The translations under genes were made by a program, and so were the position numbers. The notes under the pieces are model-generated. The model saw only the letters and a program-made list of their open reading frames with translations, searched no databases and was not told where the DNA came from. From positions 1 to 36,959 of the IMG/VR virus record IMGVR_UViG_3300044846_002246: a DNA stretch of 36,959 nucleotides; one strand, 5' to 3'. Positions 28,453-36,160 of this stretch are shown piece after piece (the stretch's first letter is position 1; the number at the start of each line of letters is the position of its first letter). The stretch is from a virus.

Positions 28453-29549
28453 CAGGCGGTCTTGTATTTGTAGATGCGGAACTTTGTTGCAGGCATAGCA
28501 ACAAATACAGAAGGCTGACCAACACCCAAGGTATAACCACTAAGGGGGTAAGCCATTTCAAATGTATAAGTTGATGTAAATGAAGTCCCAGTATTTTCAA
28601 TAGCATTTAGATACAACGGAGCCATTCTTGACGCCGCCCCCGTGCTGGTGTGGTCTACATCATTACCTCCAATCAAATCTAAGGAACCAGAAGTTCTTTT
28701 AAGTTTATAACTAACATAACCAATAACGTTGTATTGCAAACCTCCAATAATTTCTACACACCAGATTTCGTTTGATGGTTTGGTGTAACTTGAAGAAGTA
28801 AACATCACAACAAAATTACTTGCAACTGAGTTTGCAGTAAATGGTGCAACAGTTTCTTCAACAATTTCAGTAAGCACATAACCGACTGTCCCATTGACCT
28901 GCAAAGCACCTGTAAAATTAGCAGTACCGCTATAAGTTAAAGCACCAGAAATCGTAGTATCCCCAGTAAGAACCGAAGAACCAGCAACGAAAAGGCTTCC
29001 ATTAATAGACTCGCTGCCTGCGTTCCTGATAGCGCCCTTCTTCGTGTACGAAAGCGTACTCGATCCAGCCGTAGCCGCCGTGGTCATCACATAGGTGAAC
29101 GAGTTCGTAGCGACAGTAGCCACCCAGAATGTGCCGTTGTAACCAGTAGCGGCGGCGGTGACTAGGATGACTTGTCCAACGGTCAGGGTGTGAGCCGTAG
29201 AAGTGACCGTGACAGTCAGGCCGTCAGCAGAGGTGTACGCTTGCCCAGTGACGATAGTGCCGTCATTAGGCGTGACAACGATGTCGCTGTTAGCGCCAGC
29301 CGTGATAGCGGAGGTCGTGACAGGCACATTAGACCCAAGCACATCAGAGACATTAGCCTCACGCAAGCCCGTGGCAGACAGGTCGTACAGCAGGATAGAG
29401 TCGCCAGAGGCAACAGTGTTAGCCTCGATATTAGGCTGATCGGTAATAGATCCGGGCAGCAGGATGGCGCTGTTGGTATGCGCGTTAAGATTGGCGGCGG
29501 TGACTTGGTCGCCAGTAGCAAAGGTGTAAGGGGCTTGGAGTTGAGCCAT
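28452..29549 (-). CDS. tail fibre-like protein
   Basis: A 365-residue protein rich in Thr, Ser, Gly and Val. The N-terminus (MAQLQAPYTFATGDQVTAANLNAHTNSAILLPG) is a motif I associate with phage fibre or spike proteins that attach to the tail. The middle has repeated beta elements (GSLFVAGSSVLTGDTTISGALTYSGTANFTGALQVNGT), typical of beta-helical trimeric fibres, and the C-terminal 130 residues form a beta-rich domain that probably binds the host receptor. Local base composition changes at about 28.5-28.95 kb (more AT-rich), consistent with exchange of the receptor-binding end. Confidence 0.72.
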   Translation of the reverse strand: MAQLQAPYTFATGDQVTAANLNAHTNSAILLPGSITDQPNIEANTVASGDSILLYDLSATGLREANVSDVLGSNVPVTTSAITAGANSDIVVTPNDGTIVTGQAYTSADGLTVTVTSTAHTLTVGQVILVTAAATGYNGTFWVATVATNSFTYVMTTAATAGSSTLSYTKKGAIRNAGSESINGSLFVAGSSVLTGDTTISGALTYSGTANFTGALQVNGTVGYVLTEIVEETVAPFTANSVASNFVVMFTSSSYTKPSNEIWCVEIIGGLQYNVIGYVSYKLKRTSGSLDLIGGNDVDHTSTGAASRMAPLYLNAIENTGTSFTSTYTFEMAYPLSGYTLGVGQPSVFVAMPATKFRIYKYKTA

Positions 29550-31165
29550 TATTGTGTGGATTGAGTGTTATGTCCCGGGACGACAGCCTCTACAGTTACC
29601 GACCGAACAGACGGCCTGCGGCTCGTTGTAAGGAACTTAACTTGCGAGTAATACGCTGTTTTACGGGTAGGGATACGAAGAAGATAGTCCTCGTCACCAG
29701 ATGATGTCTTAGTAATGAGGTTTGTAGTGAAGTCCGGGTTTACGGTGATGAACTGCATCGTAAGAGAAGCAGCAGAAGGAATCAGCACATCAGCCTGAAC
29801 GCTAGAAAAACGCTTGTCCCGGTTCGTGTCAAACGAGTAACCACGGGTAACAAGTTCACCTTGGATCTCATTGGGCAGGAATGTGCCACCAGCAGAGATT
29901 GGAATGGAGGGGAGGATGAACGGCAAGATGGGAAGACCAGCAGTGGCTCCGTATTCATCGTAGTCCAACTCCTCCATCATAAACACACCTTGCTCGGTAT
30001 CAACGGCAAACAGACGGCGGCGGTTACCCTTCTTAGCCACGGAAAATGCACGGATATCGAATCCGGCAGGGTAGGAATCAACGGATTCCCATCCTTTGTT
30101 CACGAAATTATAGACAAGAACGCTGTTGTTTGTGGTAGAACCATCCAAAGGGACTGCAAGGTAGTAACGATTTTCCCAGTAAATACCGACAGACTTATCC
30201 ACATAGTTATAGTTGATTCGCTCGATGACATCAGCAATAGGCGCTGAAAGCGGCTCGGAGATGGTCAGCAATCGCATTCCCTCAGGGGTGTTCCCCTGAC
30301 CGCCGGAAGCGCCAGCGGGATTCAGGAAATACACCCCGTTATCAGATAGGAAAATAATACCTCCCCCCGCTTGGACTACGGATCCATTGGCAATGCACCC
30401 GATGTCAGTAGCAAGGGATTTAACATAGGAGTCGTTCATATGGACGGGGTCGCCAACCGCCGTCGCCCCGACTCCTACGGAGGCGTAAAAGATACTATTC
30501 CGCATAAACACCACGAATTCATTAAGAGTCCAAGGTGTGATTGCAATTAGGCTATCGTTACCACCATCATTGATACTGAACATATCCAAGGACGACCAAG
30601 CATCATCCTCTAGATAGTGACTGACCTTAATGGTATTACGATCCGTCTGGACGATATGCCGATTGCCATAGTAGATGGCGTGACGGCTATTCGGGTAGTT
30701 GTGATGATTGCCTACGCTCGGCACTACGATGCTGCCAGCGGCATAACTACCATCCCAGCGCAGGGTGCTTTTGCTGAAGCCACGGCAGATGTAGATATAG
30801 CCAGCACCCTGAGCCTGATACATATCCACCTCATCGGAAGATGTAATGGTCTGCCCTGCCGGATATGTCACCTTGCCAGAGAGCGCCTCGGTGTCTGGAT
30901 TATATGTATAAAGGCCGTCAGCGACAGCCATCACCAGCAGTTCACTATTGCTAGTGTCTGTATAGGTGCAGCAGCCGTAGATGGAGACCCCGGCAGCCAC
31001 CGTGGTCAATCTTTCAACCCCCTTGCGGAGGCTTGCAACGCCACGGTCGAAACGGAAGTTTACCGACTTGGAGACGAAATTCTTGGAGACGCTGACAGGG
31101 TTGTCCCGTGAGTTTACACCCACGAACCCTTGGTCACCATCAATTGCGTACTCACGGGTCGGCAT
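29549..31165 (-). CDS. tail nozzle / DNA stabilisation-like protein
   Basis: A 538-residue beta-rich protein. The opening (GDQGFVGVNSRDNPVSVSKNFVSKSVNFRFDRGVASLRKGVERL) and the many blade-like repeats with Trp, Tyr and Asp (for example ITPWTLNEFVVFMRNSIFYAS, YNFVNKGWESVDSYPAGFDIRAFSVAKKGNRRRLFAVD) resemble beta-propeller tail proteins such as T7 gp12 nozzle and P22 gp10-like stabilisation proteins. It would form the distal part of the short tail. Its start ATG overlaps the stop of the 45-residue membrane-peptide gene (TAATG). Confidence 0.75.
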   Translation of the reverse strand: MPTREYAIDGDQGFVGVNSRDNPVSVSKNFVSKSVNFRFDRGVASLRKGVERLTTVAAGVSIYGCCTYTDTSNSELLVMAVADGLYTYNPDTEALSGKVTYPAGQTITSSDEVDMYQAQGAGYIYICRGFSKSTLRWDGSYAAGSIVVPSVGNHHNYPNSRHAIYYGNRHIVQTDRNTIKVSHYLEDDAWSSLDMFSINDGGNDSLIAITPWTLNEFVVFMRNSIFYASVGVGATAVGDPVHMNDSYVKSLATDIGCIANGSVVQAGGGIIFLSDNGVYFLNPAGASGGQGNTPEGMRLLTISEPLSAPIADVIERINYNYVDKSVGIYWENRYYLAVPLDGSTTNNSVLVYNFVNKGWESVDSYPAGFDIRAFSVAKKGNRRRLFAVDTEQGVFMMEELDYDEYGATAGLPILPFILPSIPISAGGTFLPNEIQGELVTRGYSFDTNRDKRFSSVQADVLIPSAASLTMQFITVNPDFTTNLITKTSSGDEDYLLRIPTRKTAYYSQVKFLTTSRRPSVRSVTVEAVVPGHNTQSTQ

Positions 31166-31302
31166 TACTTCTTGATGTCGTCGTAAGCGTCCCGAACCTT
31201 GTGTTCAATGCTGGCGACTTTCACACCGTTCTTACGGTAGAAAAGAGCGCCGCACAAGAAGCCAGCGAGGAGGCTGAGCGTGATAGAGATAATGTAGATC
31301 AT
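31165..31302 (-). CDS. 45-residue single-span membrane protein
   Basis: A 45-codon frame from ATG 31302 to TAA 31165, one base after the fibre-like gene's stop and overlapping the nozzle gene start. The N-terminal 22 residues (IYIISITLSLLAGFLCGALFY) are a membrane span; the rest (RKNGVKVASIEHKVRDAYDDIKK) is a charged helix. Exact fit between two genes supports it. Small membrane proteins occur at this place in other podovirus tail operons; function unknown. Confidence 0.65.
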   Translation of the reverse strand: MIYIISITLSLLAGFLCGALFYRKNGVKVASIEHKVRDAYDDIKK

Positions 31303-31303
31303 A

Positions 31304-32113
31304 TTAGCCGATAACCCAAGTATTTGCTGCGACCTTAATCAGATGATAGATGCCCGTTGTGAAGGATGTAGTGCCTTGAATAACAGGTGCAGGAGTCATT
31401 GTGTCGCTAGCAATAACGCTAATAGTGCAACCATTAGTTGCTACCATAATGTGAGTTCCAATAGGGAATGAGTAGGTCGCATCATCTGAAATTGTAATGC
31501 TTCCACTAACACTATTAAAATAAAGAATGTTATTTGTGTCTCCAGCGAGAAGCCCATAGTTAGAGGTCTGAACATTTACAGTCTTTGACGGAACAGAAGT
31601 AAGATAACCAAGACCAGAGATGTAACTGGTGAGGTCTGTTTGGGCTGTGACCGTACCTGTAATCCCGCCCCAAGCCACGCCGCCGCCACCGCCACCAGCA
31701 GCCCAGACAAGAGCCGTACCGTTAAACTGCAAAACATCACCAGCCGTTGTCGGGGCAGCAGCCGGATTAGTAGTGTATGCGGCATTGGTCAACTGGCTGG
31801 CAGCGGTAGCACCGCCACCACCAGTAGCAACAGCCCAAGCAGCGTTCTTGCGAACATACTCGTTGCCGTTATTAGGGGCATCTGTCAGATAACCACGGGT
31901 AACAACATATTCCTCAGTAGCGTAGCCTTGGCTTGTTACAAAGGTCTCGGTTGTATATCCGAACCCGGAGATATAAGCAACAGTAGCAAACGGGTTAACA
32001 GTCGAAGGCGCGGAGGCTGCCGCCAAGGCATTGATTGCACTCAGGCTGATTTCGTTGCCGACCTCGACAACATTGGTAGGGATCTGGACTCCTACGGAAG
32101 CGGATAGGCTCAT
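31304..32113 (-). CDS. tail fibre-like protein with GGGG linkers
   Basis: A 269-residue protein rich in Ala, Thr and Gly. It contains short fibre-type repeats (SGFGYTTETFVTSQGYATEEYVVTRGYLT), the NEYVRKNAAWAVA motif common in phage fibre stalks, two poly-Gly linkers (TGGGGAT and AAGGGGGGVAWGGITGTV) and TSYISGLGYLT, echoing the first repeats. The C-terminal 90 residues (NYGLLAGDTNNILYFNSVSGSITISDDATYSFPIGTHIMV...) form a beta-sandwich-like tip. A second fibre or head fibre is likely. Its start overlaps the 24-residue gene by ATGA. Confidence 0.68.
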   Translation of the reverse strand: MSLSASVGVQIPTNVVEVGNEISLSAINALAAASAPSTVNPFATVAYISGFGYTTETFVTSQGYATEEYVVTRGYLTDAPNNGNEYVRKNAAWAVATGGGGATAASQLTNAAYTTNPAAAPTTAGDVLQFNGTALVWAAGGGGGGVAWGGITGTVTAQTDLTSYISGLGYLTSVPSKTVNVQTSNYGLLAGDTNNILYFNSVSGSITISDDATYSFPIGTHIMVATNGCTISVIASDTMTPAPVIQGTTSFTTGIYHLIKVAANTWVIG

Positions 32114-32184
32114 TTGCGGATGCTGTTGAGTTTAGAAGAACGCTTAGCGATATCGTCAGATTGGTTGGTAGAGACCAACGCCAT
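32110..32184 (-). CDS. 24-residue microprotein between two structural genes
   Basis: The 70-nt gap between the 32184-32489 and 31304-32113 genes is filled exactly by a 24-codon frame: ATG 32184 overlaps the upstream TGA by one base and its own TGA overlaps the next ATG by ATGA. The peptide is polar and basic (ALVSTNQSDDIAKRSS...) without a hydrophobic span. It may be a real peptide, or a translated spacer that keeps ribosomes coupled. Confidence 0.45.
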   Translation of the reverse strand: MALVSTNQSDDIAKRSSKLNSIRK

Positions 32185-32489
32185 CAGACGGTAGCGACAG
32201 CCAAGTGAACCGTAGAAGCAGTGCCAGAGTCAGTGGTCACCCGAACAGGGCCAGTGTAGTTCTCGATGCTGGTATTGGACAGCGGAGGGACGAGAATACC
32301 AGCGGAGCCGGAAGCGTTATAAATAACGAACAGGTTGGCACTGGTGGACTTGTTCTGGATGAAGACGATGACGCGCTTCTGGGTAGCAGAGGCTGCGGCA
32401 AGGATTTCGGTCACGGCGGCATTGGAGACGGAGGTCTCCGTATGCGTAAGGCCACGGATAAACGGGGTGGAGAATGCGATATTGGACAT
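32184..32489 (-). CDS. small beta-rich structural protein
   Basis: A 101-residue protein, nearly all beta by composition (VIVFIQNKSTSANLFVIYNASGSAGILVPPLSNTSIENYTGPVRVTTDSGTASTVHLAVATV). Small domains of this kind occur as decoration, head-fibre base or tail proteins in phages. It lies between the head-tail adaptor and the fibre-like gene, so a virion component is very likely; the exact place is not known. Confidence 0.62.
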   Translation of the reverse strand: MSNIAFSTPFIRGLTHTETSVSNAAVTEILAAASATQKRVIVFIQNKSTSANLFVIYNASGSAGILVPPLSNTSIENYTGPVRVTTDSGTASTVHLAVATV

Positions 32490-32492
32490 AAA

Positions 32493-33257
32493 TTAGTAGG
32501 TCTTATTCATATTGATTCGGCCGACCTGTTGCTGCTGGCGCAGTACGATATCGACCGTGTCGGCCATATAACGCTCAGCCTCGGCTTCCGCAACCTGAGC
32601 AGCCTCAATTTGCAACTCGGAGCGAAGCCAGTCGGCATACGCGCCACGGGCAGCATAGGTCGAGAACAGGTATGGGATGGTCACAATCTGCCATTTGGCA
32701 GGGTGAGTGCTGGGAGACTGCCCAGCCGTGGTGAAATCCAAGCAGGCGTAGAAATTGCCGTAGTGCGGCTTACCAGCCTGAGGGGTATATGTACCCGTAT
32801 TGCTGCCGCTGTCGAAATAGACCTGAGCGCCGATGGAGTATGCCACGGTGACATTAAAAAGGTCGCCGACAAGTTCTGTACGCTTGGTACGATACTCAGC
32901 CCAGACAGTGCCGGGGTCGGAAACGAAGTTCAGAACCTGAGTGGTTCCGTTGTCGTAAAGACGGAAAGTAATCTGGGACGCGCGGCTGGTCACCAGAGGG
33001 TTGCTGTCATAGCAGGCCAGAACCTCCCCAGCGTCTGCCGGGATGGCCGCAGTGACACGCCCAGCGCCGTCATCGGTGACGGTCAACTGAGCAACACGGA
33101 CGAGATCAGGCCAGTCCTGCGACTCCCAGATGGAACGCAGGCGATCCGAGATGAAGTCCCGGAACTGGGCGAATGTCTCGTCAGTGATGTTGTGCCTATC
33201 CTGACCCGACAGTTGCAGGGCGTTAAACAGGATGGGCGAAAAGTGAGTGGTTCTCAT
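32493..33257 (-). CDS. head-tail adaptor (SU10 adaptor / tail tubular A-like)
   Basis: A 254-residue protein. The N-terminal block (ITDETFAQFRDFISDRLRSIWESQDWPDLVRVAQLTV) is the helical signature I associate with SU10-type adaptors and T7 gp11-like proteins, which form the ring between portal and nozzle. A beta-rich insert follows (GRVTAAIPADAGEVLACYDSNPLVTSRASQITFRLYDNG), and the C-terminus is a long helix (SELQIEAAQVAEAEAERYMADTVDIVLRQQQQ). Position after the capsid gene and before the nozzle fits. Confidence 0.78.
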   Translation of the reverse strand: MRTTHFSPILFNALQLSGQDRHNITDETFAQFRDFISDRLRSIWESQDWPDLVRVAQLTVTDDGAGRVTAAIPADAGEVLACYDSNPLVTSRASQITFRLYDNGTTQVLNFVSDPGTVWAEYRTKRTELVGDLFNVTVAYSIGAQVYFDSGSNTGTYTPQAGKPHYGNFYACLDFTTAGQSPSTHPAKWQIVTIPYLFSTYAARGAYADWLRSELQIEAAQVAEAEAERYMADTVDIVLRQQQQVGRINMNKTY

Positions 33258-33619
33258 TTTACGAGATAACCATCCCCGGTGAAAATAGCACCGTTGACGG
33301 TCGTGCGTTTGATGCGGTTGTTGACCGCAATCTCGGGGTTGTCTTTGATGTACTCATTGACAAACTGCTCATCGTTCCAGCACTCGTAGCCGAGACGATT
33401 GCCCCAATAGTGGATAGCAGAAATGGGGATACGAGCCTTCAACTCGCCTACCCCATCGATGGACTTAGCAGCGTTTGCGTGATTGAAGGCCGCAAACTGC
33501 TTGGCTTGGTGATACGAAGCCGCCTCTTGGATCCTCCAGCCTGTGATGAGTTCCCTCTCCATCTCCTTGCGAAGATGGGAGGGAATGGCATCAGCGAATG
33601 ACTGGATGATGTCCGACAT
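33254..33619 (-). CDS. hypothetical head-region protein
   Basis: A 121-residue protein of mixed alpha/beta character (FADAIPSHLRKEMERELITGWRIQEAASYHQAKQFAAF, then IPISAIHYWGNRLGYECWNDEQFVNEYIKDNPEIAVNNRIKRTTV). Similar proteins seem to follow the capsid gene in other SU10-capsid podoviruses, from memory, with no assigned role. It overlaps the adaptor start by 4 nt and begins 6 nt after the capsid gene, so it is probably a head-completion or connector component. Confidence 0.65.
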   Translation of the reverse strand: MSDIIQSFADAIPSHLRKEMERELITGWRIQEAASYHQAKQFAAFNHANAAKSIDGVGELKARIPISAIHYWGNRLGYECWNDEQFVNEYIKDNPEIAVNNRIKRTTVNGAIFTGDGYLVK

Positions 33620-33625
33620 TCCGCT

Positions 33626-34657
33626 TTAGGCGGTGAAGTCGAACTTGCCGAAGGCCAGCGGGTTGTAGACGCAGAGACCAGCGACCGCTTCGATGAGACG
33701 GGCAGGGCCGCCACCGTTGTCAGTCAGTTCAGTCACCTGAGCAACATTGCCGCCGTAGCGCACCTCGACCATATCAAAGGGAATGATATAGCCGGAGAAG
33801 TTGTTCTTCAGGAACAGGCTCGGGTGCAGACGGATCTGACCGAAGTCGCCTTGGAACACATCAACCGAGGAGAGGTAGACGGAGTCGCTGGACTCACGGG
33901 TCAGCGTACGGACAGCCGAGAGGGCGTTCGCGCCGCCGCTAGACGTAGTCGTGAAGACGAGATTCGTGAAGGCTCGCTTCAGGGTCGGGCCAACAATGGC
34001 ATCGTAGTTCTTGAACTGACCAGTCTGGTTGTAGATACCAGTCAGGATGTCCTGAACCACGGTCTCGGTGAGGGCAGCAGTGCCTACAGCGGAGATCTGG
34101 GCAGCAGCCGGGCAGAAAGCCGAGGCAGCAGCCGGGAGGTCAACGGTGTCGATGTTGGCAGCGGCGACGATCCACTTGTCGAGACCACGGGTGCGGTAGC
34201 CGACTGTGCCGTTGTCCACCTGAGCGGTCTGGTTGCTGCACATCGCAACTTCCATATCGCGCTTGAGCATCGTGATCGCCTTGGAGACATTGTTCGCCAG
34301 TTCGTCACGGACACCAGCCACATTGGCGACATCCTGCGTCAACTTGGACACACGGACAGCCTTGCGGAAGATCTGGATGCGGTTCGACAGTTCGACACGG
34401 TACTGAGTACCGCCATCGTTGACGAAGTTGGAAGTGCCGGAATTCGGATCGACATCCGTGCCGTCAACGACCGGGGTCGGAGCAGCAGCAGTGGGGAGGC
34501 GGTCGGCCTGCCAGCGGAAGATGGTGTTGCCGGGCTGAGCGCCCTTCTTCGCCATCGAGGTGAACGGGGTGTCCTTAGCATCGACAATAGCGATGAGGTT
34601 AGCGAGGTCTTCGCGCTTACCGGCATTGACGATATCTTTTTCGAGGAGTTTAGCCAT
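33626..34657 (-). CDS. major capsid protein, SU10 type (DUF5309)
   Basis: A 343-residue protein of the SU10 major capsid family (HK97 fold). Features include the N-terminal KREDLANLIAIVDAKDTPFTSMAKKGAQPGNTIFRW block, the NRIQIFRKAVRVSKLTQDVANVAGVRDELANNVSKAITMLKRDMEVAMCSNQ region (long spine helix) and the C-terminal beta strands (DFGQIRLHPSLFLKNNFSGYIIPFDMVEVRY). It lies between the scaffolding-like gene and the head-tail genes. Hundreds of copies would form the icosahedral shell. No protease gene is seen nearby. Confidence 0.9.
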   Translation of the reverse strand: MAKLLEKDIVNAGKREDLANLIAIVDAKDTPFTSMAKKGAQPGNTIFRWQADRLPTAAAPTPVVDGTDVDPNSGTSNFVNDGGTQYRVELSNRIQIFRKAVRVSKLTQDVANVAGVRDELANNVSKAITMLKRDMEVAMCSNQTAQVDNGTVGYRTRGLDKWIVAAANIDTVDLPAAASAFCPAAAQISAVGTAALTETVVQDILTGIYNQTGQFKNYDAIVGPTLKRAFTNLVFTTTSSGGANALSAVRTLTRESSDSVYLSSVDVFQGDFGQIRLHPSLFLKNNFSGYIIPFDMVEVRYGGNVAQVTELTDNGGGPARLIEAVAGLCVYNPLAFGKFDFTA

Positions 34658-34671
34658 AGTAGTATTGGAGT

Positions 34672-35700
34672 TTAGATGAAGCCTTTGGATAGCAAAACCT
34701 TTGCGAGGTCTTCAGCGTTAGTCGATTTGACGAATCGACCCTCGGCATTCTTGGCACTGGCTGTCTTAGTGCTAGTTTTTGCCGGAGCAGCGGTAGGACG
34801 AACTGGCTGGATAGGTGCTTTGTTTCCGAGTTTGCGAGCGGCCATATTCCCTTCCCGGGCCAAGTAGCCCCTGATGTAATCGCCCACAAAGAGCATATAA
34901 TCAGGATGATTCTTGAACTGGGGGAAGTTCTTGATGACTTGCTGCGCCAACTGGTACTCCTTGGCCTGAGGTGTCTTCCACCACGGATATTCGGACTCGG
35001 CGATGGGCTTGACGCTTTCGTAGGCTTGGATCTTAGCCATCTGCCTAGGCAGATGAACTTCAATAGCCTTCGTTGCGTTGACCAGCATCCGGCCGACATC
35101 TTCAGGGCCGTATTCGGTGTCCCCCATAACGAAACCGTTAGGGTTCTCCATACACTTATATTTCAACCACCGGGCTTGCTCAACCTCTTTGTCCACATCG
35201 GCTTTCGAGTTTAGGGACGAGAACGGATTAGATGCGTCTTGGACGCTGGTTTGGTTCTCTTCCCCCGAAGCCTTGGCTTCCGAGATTTGTTGCTTCAGGG
35301 CTTCGACTTCGCTGCGGAGGTTTTGGGCCTCCTCTTCGGCCTGCTTGCGCTTGGCCGTCAACTTGTCGATTCGCTTCTGAACGCCCTTGGAGAGGGTGTC
35401 TTCCTCTTCGGTGTCTTCCGCTGACTGTGAAGGAACATCGTCTTCGCCATCCTCGGCCGGGGGGACTTCTTCGGTTTCCTCGGGCTGTTCGCCCTGATCC
35501 ACCGCCTCATCCTTGACCTCCGTTTGGACTTCGCCTTCGTTTTCGGTCTGGGGCTGCACCGCCTGCTCATCGTCCTTGAACAGGGTGTTGCGGAGGACAT
35601 CCGCAAGTGATTCTTGATTCAACCCGGACTGGGGCTGGTTTGACTGTACCTCGGAGTTGTTTTGAGCCGTTCCGATATCGGCGTTGGTGTTTTCTGACAT
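34672..35700 (-). CDS. scaffolding-like protein
   Basis: A 342-residue protein with a very acidic, Gln/Glu-rich N-terminal third (QPEETEEVPPAEDGEDDVPSQ and similar runs), a coiled coil at about 105-145 (KRIDKLTAKRKQAEEEAQNLRSEVEALKQQISEAK), a helical middle and a basic C-terminal tail (RPTAAPAKTSTKTASAKNAEGRFVKS). This layout and its place directly before the capsid gene are typical of internal scaffolds that guide capsid assembly, with the basic tail contacting capsid. The assignment is by architecture. Confidence 0.8.
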   Translation of the reverse strand: MSENTNADIGTAQNNSEVQSNQPQSGLNQESLADVLRNTLFKDDEQAVQPQTENEGEVQTEVKDEAVDQGEQPEETEEVPPAEDGEDDVPSQSAEDTEEEDTLSKGVQKRIDKLTAKRKQAEEEAQNLRSEVEALKQQISEAKASGEENQTSVQDASNPFSSLNSKADVDKEVEQARWLKYKCMENPNGFVMGDTEYGPEDVGRMLVNATKAIEVHLPRQMAKIQAYESVKPIAESEYPWWKTPQAKEYQLAQQVIKNFPQFKNHPDYMLFVGDYIRGYLAREGNMAARKLGNKAPIQPVRPTAAPAKTSTKTASAKNAEGRFVKSTNAEDLAKVLLSKGFI

Positions 35701-35762
35701 ATCAGGGATGGGTCGCTCCCAGAGGCGTACGAGGATTAACCCTTAAAACCAAGCACCGTCAA
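35701..35762 (-). promoter_or_regulatory. putative promoter before the scaffold/capsid genes
   Basis: On the minus strand TTGACG (35762-35757) is separated by exactly 17 nt from TTAATC (35739-35734), with the scaffold ATG 33 nt further on. Unlike the other TTGAC elements this has a recognisable -10 and a normal leader. The 107-nt gap 35701-35807, the largest in the virion operon, holds this element and no gene. It would boost head-gene expression. Confidence 0.55.
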
Positions 35763-35807
35763 CTAGCGCAGGGGGTGTTTGTAAGATTTGGCAACTTCTA
35801 TCTCTTG

Positions 35808-36047
35808 TCAGATGGACAACTTGCCGTTCTTGGCCTCGTCCTGCTGGGCTTGAATGAGATCCTTGAAGTCCTTGAGGCTTTCAGCGCGGCCACAGGCGTG
35901 GATACGCTTTTCACCCTCGGTGGAATACGAAATAGCCCGGTCAACCTCCGCTTCGATGCTTGCATCTAGGAAAGCCAACACGGAGTCAAAAATCTCGTTC
36001 TTCTCGAAAGAAAGGGCGCGTTTATGCTCAATCAGGGTCTTAATCAT
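35808..36047 (-). CDS. hypothetical small protein of the head operon
   Basis: A 79-residue acidic, helical protein (MIKTLIEHKRALSFEKNEIFDSVLAFLDASIEAEVDRAISYSTEGEKRIHACGRAESLKDF). I recall similar short proteins near portal genes of podoviruses without known function. It begins 8 nt inside the 39-residue gene and ends before the promoter gap. No motif suggests a role. Confidence 0.68.
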   Translation of the reverse strand: MIKTLIEHKRALSFEKNEIFDSVLAFLDASIEAEVDRAISYSTEGEKRIHACGRAESLKDFKDLIQAQQDEAKNGKLSI

Positions 36048-36159
36048 TGTCGCCGCGCATCTTGTATTTGCACTTGTGCATAACCTTGACCTTCTTGTGC
36101 TTATGCTTCACAAGCGCGCTTTTGTTGCGGTATTTGCTGTCCTTGTATGTTTTGCCCAT
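36040..36159 (-). CDS. 39-residue very basic Lys/His-rich protein
   Basis: A 39-codon frame from ATG 36159, one base after the portal stop, to TAA 36040 inside the next gene. The peptide contains about one-third Lys plus several His (KYRNKSALVKHKHKKVKVMHKCKYKM) and has no hydrophobic segment. The exact fit between portal and the 35808-36047 gene supports it. Strong positive charge suggests binding to DNA or to the acidic scaffold, but this is inference. Confidence 0.65.
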   Translation of the reverse strand: MGKTYKDSKYRNKSALVKHKHKKVKVMHKCKYKMRGDND

Positions 36160-36160
36160 A

